Assembly: GCF_027158005.1 (NCBI RefSeq) | Contig: NZ_JAPVLQ010000009.1 | Coordinates: 1 to 64,000 of the forward strand | Direction of reading: 5' to 3' | Source of the DNA: Rhodococcus sp. H36-A4 | Lineage (GTDB): Bacteria; Actinomycetota; Actinomycetes; Mycobacteriales; Mycobacteriaceae | Length of the DNA stretch: 64,000 bases | Shown here: positions 32,284 through 41,591 of the stretch, in pieces | Layout: every line of letters starts with the position of its first letter | How positions within the stretch are numbered: position 1 is the stretch's first letter | Program-made: the position numbers and the translations under genes | Notes under the pieces: generated by a model | Database searches by the model: none | What the model was told of the DNA's origin: nothing | What the model saw: the letters and a program-made list of their open reading frames with translations, nothing else

Positions 32284-33423
32284 ATGTTCACATTGACCGA
32301 GGACGAACGGGCGATCAACGAAACAGCGCGCGATTTCGCCGACGAGTTCCTGGCACCGAAGGCCGTCGAATGGGATCAGAACAAGCACTTTCCCGTCGAC
32401 GTACTGCGCAAAGCTGCAAGCCTGGGTATGGGCGGAATCTATATCGGTGAGGACGTCGGCGGGTCGGATCTGACGCGCGTCGACGCCGTGCGGATCTTCG
32501 AACAACTCGCCACCGGTGATCCGTCGATCGCGGCATACATCTCCATTCACAACATGGTGACGTGGATGATCGACACCTATGGCAACGACGAGCAACGTCG
32601 TCAGTGGGTGCCGGGGCTGTGCTCGATGGACCAGCTCGGAAGCTACTGCCTCACCGAACCAGGTGCCGGATCCGATGCCGCGGCACTGACTACCAAGGCT
32701 GTGCGCGACGGAGACGACTACATCCTCAACGGAGTGAAGCAGTTCATCTCCGGAGCAGGGGTATCCGACGTCTACGTCGTGATGGCGCGAACGGGTGAAG
32801 CTGGTCCCAAGGGCATTTCGGCAATCGTCGTACCGAAAGACTCTGCAGGCCTGTCGTTCGGAGCGAACGAGAAGAAGATGGGCTGGAATGCCCAGCCGAC
32901 CAGGCAGGTCGTCTTCGAAGATGTCCGTGTTCCGGCCGCCAACGTGCTCGGAAACGAGGGCGACGGTTTCCGTATCGCGATGAACGGCCTCAACGGCGGA
33001 CGCCTCAACATCGCCGCCTGCTCGATCGGTGGCGCACAGAGCGCTCTCGACAAAGCGGTGTCCTACCTCGCCGAGCGCAAGGCCTTCGGCAATCGATTGC
33101 TCGACGCGCAGGCTCTGCAGTTCCGACTGGCAGATATGAAGACCGAGCTCGAAGCCGCCCGAACTCTACTGTGGCGCGCTGCGGAGGCGTTGCAGACCGG
33201 CGCCGAGGACAAGGTCGAACTCTGCGCCATGGCAAAGAGATTCGGAACGGACACCGGATTCGACGTCGCGAACGCCGCGTTGCAGTTGCTCGGTGGCTAC
33301 GGCTACCTCGCGGAGTACGGTGTGGAGAAGATCGTCCGAGACCTTCGTGTCCATCAGATCCTCGAGGGGACCAACGAGATTATGCGAGTCGTCGTGGCTC
33401 GCTCGATTGTGGGAGCAGCATGA
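32284..33423 (+). CDS. Isobutyryl-CoA dehydrogenase-like acyl-CoA dehydrogenase
   Basis: A 379-aa FAD enzyme that should oxidise isobutyryl-CoA to methacrylyl-CoA. FAD/substrate segments: GSYCLTEPGAGSDAAAL, KQFISGAGVSDVYVVMARTG, EKKMGWNAQPTRQVVFEDVRVPAANVLG and LLGGYGYLAEYGVEKIVRDLRVHQILEGTNEIMRVV, with the putative catalytic Glu361 in LEGTNEI. Specificity is inferred from its place between mmsA and HIBYL-CoA hydrolase. It overlaps the next gene as ATGA. Confidence 0.9.
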   Translation: MFTLTEDERAINETARDFADEFLAPKAVEWDQNKHFPVDVLRKAASLGMGGIYIGEDVGGSDLTRVDAVRIFEQLATGDPSIAAYISIHNMVTWMIDTYGNDEQRRQWVPGLCSMDQLGSYCLTEPGAGSDAAALTTKAVRDGDDYILNGVKQFISGAGVSDVYVVMARTGEAGPKGISAIVVPKDSAGLSFGANEKKMGWNAQPTRQVVFEDVRVPAANVLGNEGDGFRIAMNGLNGGRLNIAACSIGGAQSALDKAVSYLAERKAFGNRLLDAQALQFRLADMKTELEAARTLLWRAAEALQTGAEDKVELCAMAKRFGTDTGFDVANAALQLLGGYGYLAEYGVEKIVRDLRVHQILEGTNEIMRVVVARSIVGAA

Positions 33424-34478
33424 GCGAACCCGAGGTGTTGTTCGACCTGCGCGGTGGCGTCGGCCGAATCACGCTCAACCGTCCGAAAGCCATCAACGCG
33501 TTGAATCACGCGATGGTGCTCGACATCGCGCCGCAGCTCGAGAAGTGGGCCGTCGATGACGAGGTCGAACTGGTGCTCCTCACCGGCGCAGGCGAACGTG
33601 GCTTGTGTGCCGGTGGTGACATCGTCTCGATCTACCACGACGCAAAAGAGGGCGGTAGCGGGTCGAAGGTATTCTGGCGCGACGAGTACATCCTCAATGC
33701 GGCTATCGCTCGATTCCCCAAGCCGTACGTGGCAATCATGGACGGGGTGGTGATGGGCGGCGGTGTCGGCCTGTCCGCCCACGCCAACACCCGCATCGTG
33801 ACCGACCGCTCGAAGATCGCGATGCCCGAGGTCGGTATCGGTTTCATCCCCGACGTCGGCGGGACGTTTCTGCTGTCCCGTGCCCACGGAGAGTTGGGAA
33901 CACACCTCGGCCTCACCACCGCACGCATGGACGCCGGTGACGCCATCGCGGCAGGTTTCGCCGATCACTACATCCCCTCCGACAAGTTGCCGGACTTCTA
34001 CGCTGCACTCGAAACCAGAACCCTCGCCGATGCGTTGGCTTCGTTCACCGAACCGGCACCCACATCGAGTCTCGACGCGGCACGCAGCTGGATCGACGCC
34101 GCGTACAGCGCCGATACCGTCGAAGAAATCGTGAACCGCTTGCGGCGCAGTGAGGTACCCGACGCACACAAGGCTGCCGATGATATCGAATCGAAGTCAC
34201 CGGTCGCCCTGAAGGTCACGCTGAAGTCGCTGCGGCGGGCCGCCGAAGCCGCCTCGCTCGAAGAGGTGCTCGACGACGAATATCGGGTGTCCTCGGCAAG
34301 TCTGGATTCACATGACCTCGTCGAGGGAATCCGCGCACAGGTGGTGGAGAAGGACAGAAACCCGAGGTGGTCTCCGTCGACACTCGCCGATGTCACCAGC
34401 GAGGACGTCGATCGCTATTTCGCCCCGTTGGGTGCCGCTGAACTGGGATTGAGCAACGAACTTGGAGGGCAGCGATGA
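33420..34478 (+). CDS. 3-hydroxyisobutyryl-CoA hydrolase
   Basis: A 352-aa crotonase-fold enzyme of the HIBYL-CoA hydrolase subgroup. It releases 3-hydroxyisobutyrate from its CoA ester so MmsB can oxidise it. Typical segments: [93 protein letters not shown] and the long C-terminal part with SPVALKVTLKSLRRA...DEYRVSS. The longer length than ordinary enoyl-CoA hydratases supports the call. Coupled to both neighbours by 4-nt overlaps. Confidence 0.9.
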   Translation: MSEPEVLFDLRGGVGRITLNRPKAINALNHAMVLDIAPQLEKWAVDDEVELVLLTGAGERGLCAGGDIVSIYHDAKEGGSGSKVFWRDEYILNAAIARFPKPYVAIMDGVVMGGGVGLSAHANTRIVTDRSKIAMPEVGIGFIPDVGGTFLLSRAHGELGTHLGLTTARMDAGDAIAAGFADHYIPSDKLPDFYAALETRTLADALASFTEPAPTSSLDAARSWIDAAYSADTVEEIVNRLRRSEVPDAHKAADDIESKSPVALKVTLKSLRRAAEAASLEEVLDDEYRVSSASLDSHDLVEGIRAQVVEKDRNPRWSPSTLADVTSEDVDRYFAPLGAAELGLSNELGGQR

Positions 34479-35374
34479 GTGAGAACACGATCGGTTTCGT
34501 CGGTCTCGGCCATATGGGCGGACCGATGGCAGCGAACCTGGTGAAAGCGGGATACACGGTTCAGGGCTTCGACCTCGTCCCTGCAGCGCTGGAGCAGGCA
34601 ACGAAGGACGGCGTGACCGTCGTCGAATCTGCCGTGGCTGCAGTGTCGAACGCCGATGTCGTGATCACGATGCTGCCCAACGGCAGACTCGTGCTCGATC
34701 TGTACAAGGATCTACTTCCCGGTGCCGCGCCCGGAACCCTGTTCATCGATTCCTCGACCATCGATGTCGCCGACGCGCATGCTGCGCACAAGCTCGTCGA
34801 CGACGCGGGCCACCGCGGTCTCGACGCTCCGGTATCGGGTGGTGTGGGCGGTGCGGCTGCGGGCACGCTGACGTTCATGGTCGGCGGGTCCGAAGATGAC
34901 TTCGCTTCGGCTGCCGCTGTTCTCGACGTCATGGGTCGCAAAGTTGTCCACTGTGGCGCCGCGGGCAACGGCCAAGCCGCCAAGATCTGCAACAACATGA
35001 TCCTCGGGGTGTCGATGATTGCGATCAGCGAGGCATTCGTGCTCGGTGAGAAGCTCGGTCTCAGTAATCAAGCGTTATTCGACGTCGCATCCACCGCATC
35101 CGGGCAATGCTGGGCGCTGACTACCAATTGTCCTGTGCCAGGACCGGTTCCGACGAGTCCGGCCAACAACGACTACACACCGGGTTTCGCGGCAGCATTG
35201 ATGGACAAAGATCTCGGTCTTGCTGCGAAGGCGCTGCGCGACAATGGTGTCCACGGCGTTCTCGGGCTCAAGGCCGCGGAGCTCTATTCGGAGTTCAAAG
35301 AAGCGTCCGGCGGCGGAGCGGACGTAGACTTCTCCGGCATCATCAACGACATTCGCCAGCGTTCGACAGAGTAG
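34475..35374 (+). CDS. mmsB: 3-hydroxyisobutyrate dehydrogenase
   Basis: A 299-aa beta-hydroxyacid dehydrogenase that oxidises 3-hydroxyisobutyrate to methylmalonate semialdehyde with NAD. N-terminal dinucleotide fold [20 protein letters not shown] (5-24), substrate loop [22 protein letters not shown] (~119-140) and catalytic Lys170 in [12 protein letters not shown]. Length is standard. Sits between the hydrolase and an enoyl-CoA hydratase in the same operon. Confidence 0.94.
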   Translation: MSENTIGFVGLGHMGGPMAANLVKAGYTVQGFDLVPAALEQATKDGVTVVESAVAAVSNADVVITMLPNGRLVLDLYKDLLPGAAPGTLFIDSSTIDVADAHAAHKLVDDAGHRGLDAPVSGGVGGAAAGTLTFMVGGSEDDFASAAAVLDVMGRKVVHCGAAGNGQAAKICNNMILGVSMIAISEAFVLGEKLGLSNQALFDVASTASGQCWALTTNCPVPGPVPTSPANNDYTPGFAAALMDKDLGLAAKALRDNGVHGVLGLKAAELYSEFKEASGGGADVDFSGIINDIRQRSTE

Positions 35375-35379
35375 AGCAA

Positions 35380-36156
35380 GTGAGCGACTACGAAACCATC
35401 CTGCTGGAGCGACGAGGTCGAGTCGGGATCATCACGCTCAATCGGCCGAAGGCGCTCAACGCGTTGAACTCTCAGCTGATGCACGAGGTGGTGTCCGCCG
35501 TCGAGGACCTCGACGGAGACCTGGGTATCGGAGCCATCCTGATCACCGGCTCGGAGAAGGCGTTCGCTGCGGGTGCGGATATCAAGGAAATGCAGCCGAA
35601 GTCGTACATGGACGTGTATATCGAGGATCTGTTCAGTGCCTGGGATCGACTGTCGGCAGCGCGCACACCGATCGTCGCGGCCGTATCGGGATACGCGCTC
35701 GGTGGAGGCTGCGAGCTGGCGATGCTGTGCGATGTCCTGATCGCTTCCGACACCGCGGTATTCGGTCAGCCGGAGATCAAGCTGGGGGTCATCCCCGGAA
35801 TCGGTGGGTCGCAGCGTCTGACTCGCGCTGTCGGTAAGGCCAAGGCCATGGAGATGGTCCTGACCGGGCGAAACATGAAGGTCGACGAGGCCGAGCGAGC
35901 CGGGCTCGTCTCACGAATCGTGCCCGCCGCGGACCTGCTCGACGACGCTATCGCTACCGCGACGACCATCGCCGAGATGTCGCTTCCGATTGCGATGATG
36001 GCCAAGGAAGCGGTCAACCGCTCGTTCGAATCCTCGCTAGCCGAGGGTGTTCGGTTCGAGCGTCGACTGTTTCATTCGACCTTCGCGACCGAGGATCAGA
36101 AGGAAGGCATGTCTGCCTTCATCGACAAGCGTAAGGCGACATTCGTCAATCGGTGA
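35380..36156 (+). CDS. echA: Enoyl-CoA hydratase
   Basis: A 258-aa crotonase. GTG start at 35380, five nt after mmsB. Oxyanion-hole segments: [13 protein letters not shown] and [21 protein letters not shown]; the catalytic glutamates are in [20 protein letters not shown]. In this operon it would hydrate methacrylyl-CoA to 3-hydroxyisobutyryl-CoA, completing the route from isobutyryl-CoA. Homologous to mycobacterial EchA8-type enzymes, so wider beta-oxidation use is possible. Confidence 0.9.
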   Translation: MSDYETILLERRGRVGIITLNRPKALNALNSQLMHEVVSAVEDLDGDLGIGAILITGSEKAFAAGADIKEMQPKSYMDVYIEDLFSAWDRLSAARTPIVAAVSGYALGGGCELAMLCDVLIASDTAVFGQPEIKLGVIPGIGGSQRLTRAVGKAKAMEMVLTGRNMKVDEAERAGLVSRIVPAADLLDDAIATATTIAEMSLPIAMMAKEAVNRSFESSLAEGVRFERRLFHSTFATEDQKEGMSAFIDKRKATFVNR

Positions 36157-36167
36157 CCGATGTGTTC

Positions 36168-36196
36168 AGCCCTGCTGCCCGGCGGACAGCAGGGCT
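36168..36196 (+). terminator. Hairpin after the valine operon
   Basis: AGCCCTGCTG and CAGCAGGGCT form a 10-bp stem with a 9-nt loop directly after the echA stop. The T-run is poor (GCTTCG), so it is a weak or L-shaped terminator. Confidence 0.6.
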
Positions 36197-36235
36197 GCTT
36201 CGTGCGTGGATACCGCGAAGCTGGGCACGCTCCGT

Positions 36236-36769
36236 TCACCAGGCCGGTGACGACCCGATGTCCTCGAAGTCACCGGCTGTGCGCCTCAGTTCGGCGAGAA
36301 TGCGCACCAGCGACGTCAGACGGTCCTTCGACAGACCAGGCTTGCTGAATACCTGTTCGTTGAGTTTTTCGGTGGCGTCGACGGCCAGGGTGCGACCCTC
36401 TTCGGTGATCTCCACCAACGTAGTTCGACGATCGCTCGGGTGCGGCGTTCGGCGCACGTACCCCGCCGCTTCGAGGCGGTCGACAGCGTTGGTGACACTC
36501 GTGGGGTGCACCTGGAGTCGCGCACTGGCCTTCGCCATCGGCAGTGCACCGTTCTTGGTGAACGTCAGCAGGGTGAGAAGTTCGTAGCGGGAGAACGTCA
36601 ATCCAGTGGGCTTGAGCGTCTCTTCGACTCGCGCGAGCATGATCTGCTGCGCCCGCATCAACGAAGTGACAGCGGCCATTCCGTCGGCGACGTCACCCCA
36701 TCCATGTGCGGTCCACTGACGGTGGGCCTCTGCAATGGGATCGAGGGGAAGTGGCGACGGTGCTGGCAT
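36236..36769 (-). CDS. MarR-family transcriptional regulator
   Basis: A 177-aa winged-helix regulator. The N-terminal helix leads to SRYELLTLLTFTKNGALPMAKASARLQVHPTSVTNAVDRLEAAGYVRRTPHPSDRRTTLVEITEEG, with the recognition helix VHPTSVTNAVDRL and the wing HPSDRRTTLVE. GAAGGA precedes the ATG at 36769. It converges on the valine operon; a role controlling that operon is plausible but unproven. The ligand may be an acyl-CoA or aromatic acid, as in related regulators. Confidence 0.87.
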   Translation of the reverse strand: MPAPSPLPLDPIAEAHRQWTAHGWGDVADGMAAVTSLMRAQQIMLARVEETLKPTGLTFSRYELLTLLTFTKNGALPMAKASARLQVHPTSVTNAVDRLEAAGYVRRTPHPSDRRTTLVEITEEGRTLAVDATEKLNEQVFSKPGLSKDRLTSLVRILAELRRTAGDFEDIGSSPAW

Positions 36770-36870
36770 TCCTTCATCCTCCCATGGGACGCCGCGACGA
36801 TGCCCGGCTCTTCCCATCGGTCGCGGACCTGTCCTTGCGCGTAGGGCGCGTACTGCATCTCGAGTTCGAA

Positions 36871-37461
36871 TCAGGCGAGCAGCGAAGGAGCCCTGGCTAC
36901 CGTCACTGCCCAGTCCGCATTTTCGTGCCACGGTCGCAGATCCCACGTCGAGAAGCGGTGCTCGTGAAGTAAGCCGGCCGACTTCAGGTCGCCGTCGAAC
37001 TTCTCCACGGTGTACTCCCTGTCCGTGGCGAATCCGGCGACGAAGACTCCTCCGGGCTTCAGGTGCGCCGTCATCCGCTCGAGAGCCGATGGTTCGGTGC
37101 CCGGTGTCATGAAGACCATCACGTTGCCGGCGACCACGACGGCATCGAATGTCTCGCCGAGGTCGAGTTCGGTCAGATCGGCTTGATGAACCGTCAGGTC
37201 AATGTGCTCTCGTGCGGCTTCGACGAAGACCGGATCGAGATCCACCGCGGTCACTCGATGTCCGCGCCGGGCGAGTTCGGCGCCGAGACGGGCTGTGCCA
37301 CAACCCGCGTCGAGGACCGAACTCCCCGGCGCGAGGAGTGCGTCGACCATCCGAGCCTCGCCGTGTAGGTCGACGCCTCGCGCTTGGAGTCGCGCGAAGC
37401 GTTCGACGTACTCCCTGGACTGGTCCTCGGTGTTGTCGATCTGCCAGCGTGTCGGAGCCAT
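36871..37461 (-). CDS. Class I SAM-dependent methyltransferase
   Basis: A 196-aa methyltransferase. Motif I is VLDAGCGTARLGAELARRGH (~49-68), the acidic residue of motif II is VTAVDLDPVFVEAA (~70-83), and motif IV is FDAVVVAGNVMVFM. C-terminal LKPGGVFVAGFATDREY is the usual post-motif strand. Substrate cannot be inferred. It lies behind the sulfotransferase operon on the same strand with a 48-nt gap, so co-transcription is possible. Confidence 0.85.
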   Translation of the reverse strand: MAPTRWQIDNTEDQSREYVERFARLQARGVDLHGEARMVDALLAPGSSVLDAGCGTARLGAELARRGHRVTAVDLDPVFVEAAREHIDLTVHQADLTELDLGETFDAVVVAGNVMVFMTPGTEPSALERMTAHLKPGGVFVAGFATDREYTVEKFDGDLKSAGLLHEHRFSTWDLRPWHENADWAVTVARAPSLLA

Positions 37462-37509
37462 CCCGCCACCCTAGCGTTCACCGGAGTCGTGCAACACCGA
37501 CCTGCGGAG

Positions 37510-38655
37510 TCACCTCGTCCCGAACCGGCGGTCGATGTCTTCGCCGTCGAGGCCGAAGTCCTCGAGCGTGTACTTGTGCGCCGGCCGCCGTTGCCCACTT
37601 CGGCTTTCGGTGTGCATGGTGTCCATCGCTGAGCGTGCATTCTCGGTGAGATCGAGTCCGAAGTTCTGGTACACCTGCTCGACTGTGCGGAGGGGGTCGG
37701 CGACGAAGTCGTGATAGTCGACGTCGTAGAACTGCGCCGAGTTCGCACGGGACCTCGCGGCCGAGAAACTGTTGAGCCCACGCTCCCACAGATCGACCTG
37801 GGTGCGCCCGATGACGTTGCCGCGGAACAGGTCCGACCAACCTTCGGTGGCGTGCTCGGCGAGGCTGCACATCGACGGCATGATCGTGCGGGGTTCACGG
37901 TGGCATTGGATCACCAGCGCATCCGGGTAGACCTGTAGCAGCTCTTCGAGAGCGAACAGGTGGCTCGGATTCTTCAGAACCCAACGGCGATCGGTGTCGT
38001 TCATACCGATGAGCTGCAGATTCTTCCGGTGTCGCTGGTAGGTCGAGAGCCAGCTCTGTTCGGCCAGCCACGTCGAATAGGTCGGCAGGTACGCGAGGCA
38101 TTCGTAGGCTACGGAATGGACCGATTGCCGCAGAAGCTGCCAGCATTCCTCGACTTCGGCTGCGGACATGTAGTGCACGCCCATGAACTCGGGGTGTTCG
38201 ACATGGTGTTGCGCAAACCCTTTTTCGATCTGCGCGAACAGCGGATTGGATTCCCAGGTCTCACGCGGCGGCCGAGGTTGCGGCATCTCGGTCAGCCACA
38301 TCTCCAAACCCTGATGCGACGGGTCGGCGGTGAGCAGTCGATGCAGCGCAGTCGTGCCGGTGCGAGGAAGACCGGTCACGAAGATCGGCCGCTCGATCGC
38401 GACCTCGGCGTGCGTCGGATTCTGCTTCCATGCGAGCTCGCTGAGTGAACGCGCGACCAGCGCGCCGCGCAGGAAGTACCGGCTCATCTTCGATCCGAGT
38501 GCGGTCAGTTGTGCATCACGGTTGTACGAGTCGAGCAGCACGCCGAGGGCTTCGACATAGTCGTCGGAACCGAAATCTTCGAGGCCGGTGAATTTGGTGG
38601 CAGACGCGTGTAAATCTTCGACGGTACCGACGTCGGTGCGTTCGGTGCTGGTCAT
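37510..38655 (-). CDS. PAPS-dependent sulfotransferase family protein
   Basis: A 381-aa cytosolic protein of the Sulfotransfer_3 group. The 5'-phosphosulfate-binding loop is PIFVTGLPRTGTTALHRLL (~90-108), and the 3'-phosphate region includes WVLKNPSHLFALEELLQVYPDALVIQCHREPRTIMPS. It has no signal peptide. It would transfer sulfate from PAPS to an unknown hydroxylated metabolite. Last gene of the DUF1214-SDR-sulfotransferase operon; the same trio order occurs in M. tuberculosis around Rv3529c-Rv3531c (from memory). The PAPS-making operon lies on the other side of the IclR gene. Confidence 0.85.
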   Translation of the reverse strand: MTSTERTDVGTVEDLHASATKFTGLEDFGSDDYVEALGVLLDSYNRDAQLTALGSKMSRYFLRGALVARSLSELAWKQNPTHAEVAIERPIFVTGLPRTGTTALHRLLTADPSHQGLEMWLTEMPQPRPPRETWESNPLFAQIEKGFAQHHVEHPEFMGVHYMSAAEVEECWQLLRQSVHSVAYECLAYLPTYSTWLAEQSWLSTYQRHRKNLQLIGMNDTDRRWVLKNPSHLFALEELLQVYPDALVIQCHREPRTIMPSMCSLAEHATEGWSDLFRGNVIGRTQVDLWERGLNSFSAARSRANSAQFYDVDYHDFVADPLRTVEQVYQNFGLDLTENARSAMDTMHTESRSGQRRPAHKYTLEDFGLDGEDIDRRFGTR

Positions 38656-38663
38656 GTGCGCTC

Positions 38664-39446
38664 CTAGTGGTGGTATTCGCCGCAGTTGACGTCGAGGCAT
38701 TGGCCGGTGATCGCGCGAGCCGACGGGGAAGCGAGGAATACGACGGCGTCGGCGATCTCGTCGGGTTCGGGCAGCCGTCGTAGGTCCATTGTCGCGGCAG
38801 TTTGCTCGTAGATCTGTTCGCTGGTGATGCCGTACTTCTTCGCCATGTGGTCGAAGTAGCCTTTCAGTGACTCGCCCCAGATGTAGCCGGGCGCAACAGT
38901 ATTGACCCGAATTCCCTGCGGACCCAGCTCGCTGGCCAGGGTTTGCGACATGGCGAGCAATGCTGCTTTGGCGATCTTGTAACCGCCGTACTTGGGCTGG
39001 GAGTGCCGTATTACGGCCGAGTTGATCATGACGATCGAACCGGTCGACTCGGCCAACGCCGGGGTGAACAACTGCGAGAGTCTCAGCGTTCCGAACAGAG
39101 ACAGTTCCAAACCCTGCCGGATGACCGCGGGATCGGTGTGGGCGAGGTCTTTCATCGACGGTATCGCGAAGGCATTGTTGACCAGTACGTCGACGTGGCC
39201 GAACTCCTCGACTGCACGGGTGAGCAGCGCTTGGGAAGAAGCTTCGTCGGTGATATCGGTCGGGACGGTGATCGCCGTTCGGCCGAGTTCGGCAACTTCT
39301 TTGCCGACTTCGAGAAGGTAGCTTTCGGTGCGTGCGGCCAGCACCAGATCGGCGCCCGCGGCGGCGCTGCGTAGTGCGATGGATCGGCCGAGGGATGGTC
39401 CGACGCCGGAGACGACGACAACTTTGCCGTCGAGATGTCCCGTCAT
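38664..39446 (-). CDS. Short-chain dehydrogenase/reductase
   Basis: A 260-aa SDR. The cofactor loop is SGVGPSLGRSIALR (~13-26), a slight variant of TGxxxGxG. NNAFAI (~90-95) is the NNAG-type motif, and the catalytic set is Ser143, Tyr156 and Lys160 (YKIAK). It should oxidise or reduce a hydroxyl/keto group, perhaps on the same molecule the sulfotransferase modifies. The ATG overlaps the upstream gene stop (ATGA), and 8 nt separate it from the sulfotransferase ATG. Confidence 0.9.
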   Translation of the reverse strand: MTGHLDGKVVVVSGVGPSLGRSIALRSAAAGADLVLAARTESYLLEVGKEVAELGRTAITVPTDITDEASSQALLTRAVEEFGHVDVLVNNAFAIPSMKDLAHTDPAVIRQGLELSLFGTLRLSQLFTPALAESTGSIVMINSAVIRHSQPKYGGYKIAKAALLAMSQTLASELGPQGIRVNTVAPGYIWGESLKGYFDHMAKKYGITSEQIYEQTAATMDLRRLPEPDEIADAVVFLASPSARAITGQCLDVNCGEYHH

Positions 39447-40609
39447 CCGAGCATCCTTCGTCCGACAGCGTCGCGACGGGCTGCGATACGCAGGGCGAAG
39501 TCCGCCGGTGAAATCTTGTTCGCGTCGTAGTGCGGTAGATGCGAGGAAATGTCGTCGAAGTCGACTACTTCTACGGTAGGTCCGTCTGCCGCGGTCATCT
39601 CGCGGGAGACTCGTTGCCATCGAAACTGCGCGTAACCGCGGGCATGACCTGTCGTTTCGATCCAGTTGGTCACCTGCGGGTTTCGCTCGCTGACCACAAG
39701 CCTGATGTAACCGTCCGGATCGGTCTGCGCCTGCTCTGCGGTCAACGAAGTTTGGTGGTGGATGTAGTCGAGGGAGATATACCACATGCTGCCCAGCTGG
39801 AACCCTTGATACGGTGCGTCTGACACGGGCACCGTGATGATCATGGCCTGGTCCTCGCGCAGCTCGTAATGACCGGCCGAAGAATACTGGGTGCTCAATC
39901 CTCCCGGCGTGAGCCGCGGTTCGGTCAGGGTGTTGACGTCGAGATTGAGGTAGAACCACTGCGGGAACTGCAAAAATGTGTGGATGCGGCCGAGGAGCAT
40001 CTTGCCTGCGATGGAATAGCGCTTCGCCACAGATTCTTTCGTGGGCGATGCGGGTGATTCCCCTGAGGTGTCTGCTCGATGGATGGTGAGCGTGCCACGG
40101 GTCGCAGACCAGTCGTTGTAAACCTCGCGGACGACCAGCATCGAGGAACCCTCGCCGAGGGTGAAGTGGTTGGGGAGGTCGGAAGGACGACCGAAGTGTA
40201 CTTCGAACGATCCGTCGTCGGCGATGTCGATCGAGCGATCGTCGAAGGCGGTCAAGCTGTCCGGGACATCGACCGGGGAGTAGTCGCCCTTGAGTATCTG
40301 GAAGCTGAGATCGGTTGTGTTGCCTCGTGTTCCGCGTACGATATATTCCGCATCGTCACGAATGTTGGCGTGAAAGTACAGCGTGTCGGGGTTGTCGAGG
40401 CCCATCTTCGTGTACGGGCCTGTCGAGCTCGCGAAGAACGGAAAGTCCTTGTCGTACGCCCAGGCCATCTGGATGGATGCGCGGATGCTGCCGGCGAGGT
40501 AGTCGTATCCCTCGAGCAGGTCCTGTTCCGTTCGTATGTGCGGAGCGTCTTCGATAATCTTCTCGGCCGCTGCGATTGCTTCTGCGAGTGAATCGGTGAG
40601 CACACCCAT
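39443..40609 (-). CDS. DUF1214-like protein, first gene of sulfotransferase operon
   Basis: A 388-aa soluble protein without signal peptide or membrane segment. Segments such as DNPDTLYFHANIRDDAEYIVRGTRGNTTDLSFQI and YNDWSATRGTLTIHRADT, and the C-terminal GSMWYISLDYIHHQTSLTAEQAQTDPDGYIRLVVSERNPQVTNWIETTGHARGYAQFRWQ, match the DUF1214/Rv3531c-like pattern as I recall it. Biochemical role unknown. GAGGA lies only 1-3 nt from the ATG at 40609, so the GTG two codons later (40603) may be the real start. Divergent from iclR. Confidence 0.72.
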   Translation of the reverse strand: MGVLTDSLAEAIAAAEKIIEDAPHIRTEQDLLEGYDYLAGSIRASIQMAWAYDKDFPFFASSTGPYTKMGLDNPDTLYFHANIRDDAEYIVRGTRGNTTDLSFQILKGDYSPVDVPDSLTAFDDRSIDIADDGSFEVHFGRPSDLPNHFTLGEGSSMLVVREVYNDWSATRGTLTIHRADTSGESPASPTKESVAKRYSIAGKMLLGRIHTFLQFPQWFYLNLDVNTLTEPRLTPGGLSTQYSSAGHYELREDQAMIITVPVSDAPYQGFQLGSMWYISLDYIHHQTSLTAEQAQTDPDGYIRLVVSERNPQVTNWIETTGHARGYAQFRWQRVSREMTAADGPTVEVVDFDDISSHLPHYDANKISPADFALRIAARRDAVGRRMLG

Positions 40610-40624
40610 CTCCTCGTGCTTAGT

Positions 40625-40640
40625 GGTACAAATATGTACC
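40625..40640. promoter_or_regulatory. 16-bp palindrome, module operator copy 1
   Basis: GGTACAAATATGTACC has perfect GGTACA/TGTACC arms. With the following GATG it matches the copy at 41641-41660 at 18 of 20 positions. It lies 26 nt downstream of the -10 of the divergent DUF1214-SDR-sulfotransferase promoter, a position suited to repression. Confidence 0.7.
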
Positions 40641-40648
40641 GATGTGGT

Positions 40649-40684
40649 AGAACGAGTTCTGTATCGACAATAGAACGTGTTCTA
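40649..40684. promoter_or_regulatory. Paired AGAAC-N2-GTTCT operators, probable IclR sites
   Basis: AGAACGAGTTCT (40649-40660) and TAGAACGTGTTCTA (40671-40684) are perfect palindromes with centres 23 nt apart, just upstream of the iclR start. The second overlaps the -10 of the leftward promoter. A near copy, TGAAACACGTTCTA, lies in the cysD promoter (41599-41612). Confidence 0.65.
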
Positions 40685-40695
40685 GGAAGGGTCAA
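40667..40695 (-). promoter_or_regulatory. Promoter of the DUF1214-SDR-sulfotransferase operon
   Basis: On the minus strand TTGACC (40695-40690), a 17-nt spacer and TATTGT (40672-40667). The -35 overlaps the iclR start codon. It shares 13 consecutive bases, AACACGTTCTATT, with the cysD promoter. Confidence 0.65.
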
Positions 40696-41591
40696 TGACC
40701 AGTCGCAACTCGCCCCCCACGGACCGCGTCGTCGCGGTCCTCGACTTCATGGTTGCCAGGAGTGACCGACGATTCGGGCTCTCGGCGCTGGCACGTGAGC
40801 TCGGTCTGAGCAAGCCCACCTGCCTGGGCATCCTGACCTCGCTGGTCGGCGCGGGATACCTGGTTCGCGACCCTGTTTCGGTCACCTACGGTCTTGGTCC
40901 CGCGCTGATAGTCGCCGGACGTGCAGCGCAGCAGGGGTTCGCCGTCGGCCCGCTTGCGCGCACGCACCTCGAAGCGCTCAGCGCGAAATTCGACACGACG
41001 TGCACGGCTTCGGGTGTGGTCGGCGATCGCATCACCATCCTCGAGTTGACCTGCCCCGACGGTCGGCGGGCTGCCGCGAAGGTGGGGCAGGTCTACCCGT
41101 TCGCGCCACCGGTAGGCCTCATGTACGTGCTGTGGGACACCGATGAGCGGCTCGATTCGTGGCTTGGTCGTGAACCGACCCTGCCGGTCCGGATGGACGT
41201 CGCGCACCTTCGGCACGTGGTCGACGAGTGCCGTAGAACCGGGTATCTCGTGGAGACGTTGACAGCTGTGGGGCAGAGGTTGCATACCGTCATGGCGGGT
41301 GTTGCCGCACACGATCTTCCGGGGGAGGTCCGCGAACTCCTCGGTGAGATGGTGTCCGGCCTGGGTGAGCGGGTGTACCTGGGCGCGGAGGAGGCTGGTG
41401 CCGACGCTACGCACGAGGTCAGTGTCATCGCGGCTCCGACGTACGACGCTCGAGGGCATCAGTCGTTGGTCCTGACTCTGCATGTCGGAGCGTCGATCTC
41501 GGGCGAGGACATTGCCGAGCGTGGGCAAGCACTCGCTGCCGCCGCCGGCGCGATCACGGCAGAAGTGGGCGGTCGTGCACCGACCCGTTGA
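40695..41591 (+). CDS. IclR-family transcriptional regulator
   Basis: A 298-aa regulator. The N-terminal winged HTH (residues ~8-65) is RVVAVLDFMVARSDRRFGLSALARELGLSKPTCLGILTSLVGAGYLVRDPVSVTYGLGPAL. The C-terminal IclR effector domain has TASGVVGDRITILEL, PFAPPVGLMYVLWD and a final SVIAAPTYDARGHQSLVLTLHVG. It sits between two operons that share promoter and palindrome sequences, so it most likely controls both and itself. The inducer is unknown, perhaps the substrate of the sulfotransferase pathway. GGAAGG precedes the ATG. Confidence 0.9.
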   Translation: MTSRNSPPTDRVVAVLDFMVARSDRRFGLSALARELGLSKPTCLGILTSLVGAGYLVRDPVSVTYGLGPALIVAGRAAQQGFAVGPLARTHLEALSAKFDTTCTASGVVGDRITILELTCPDGRRAAAKVGQVYPFAPPVGLMYVLWDTDERLDSWLGREPTLPVRMDVAHLRHVVDECRRTGYLVETLTAVGQRLHTVMAGVAAHDLPGEVRELLGEMVSGLGERVYLGAEEAGADATHEVSVIAAPTYDARGHQSLVLTLHVGASISGEDIAERGQALAAAAGAITAEVGGRAPTR

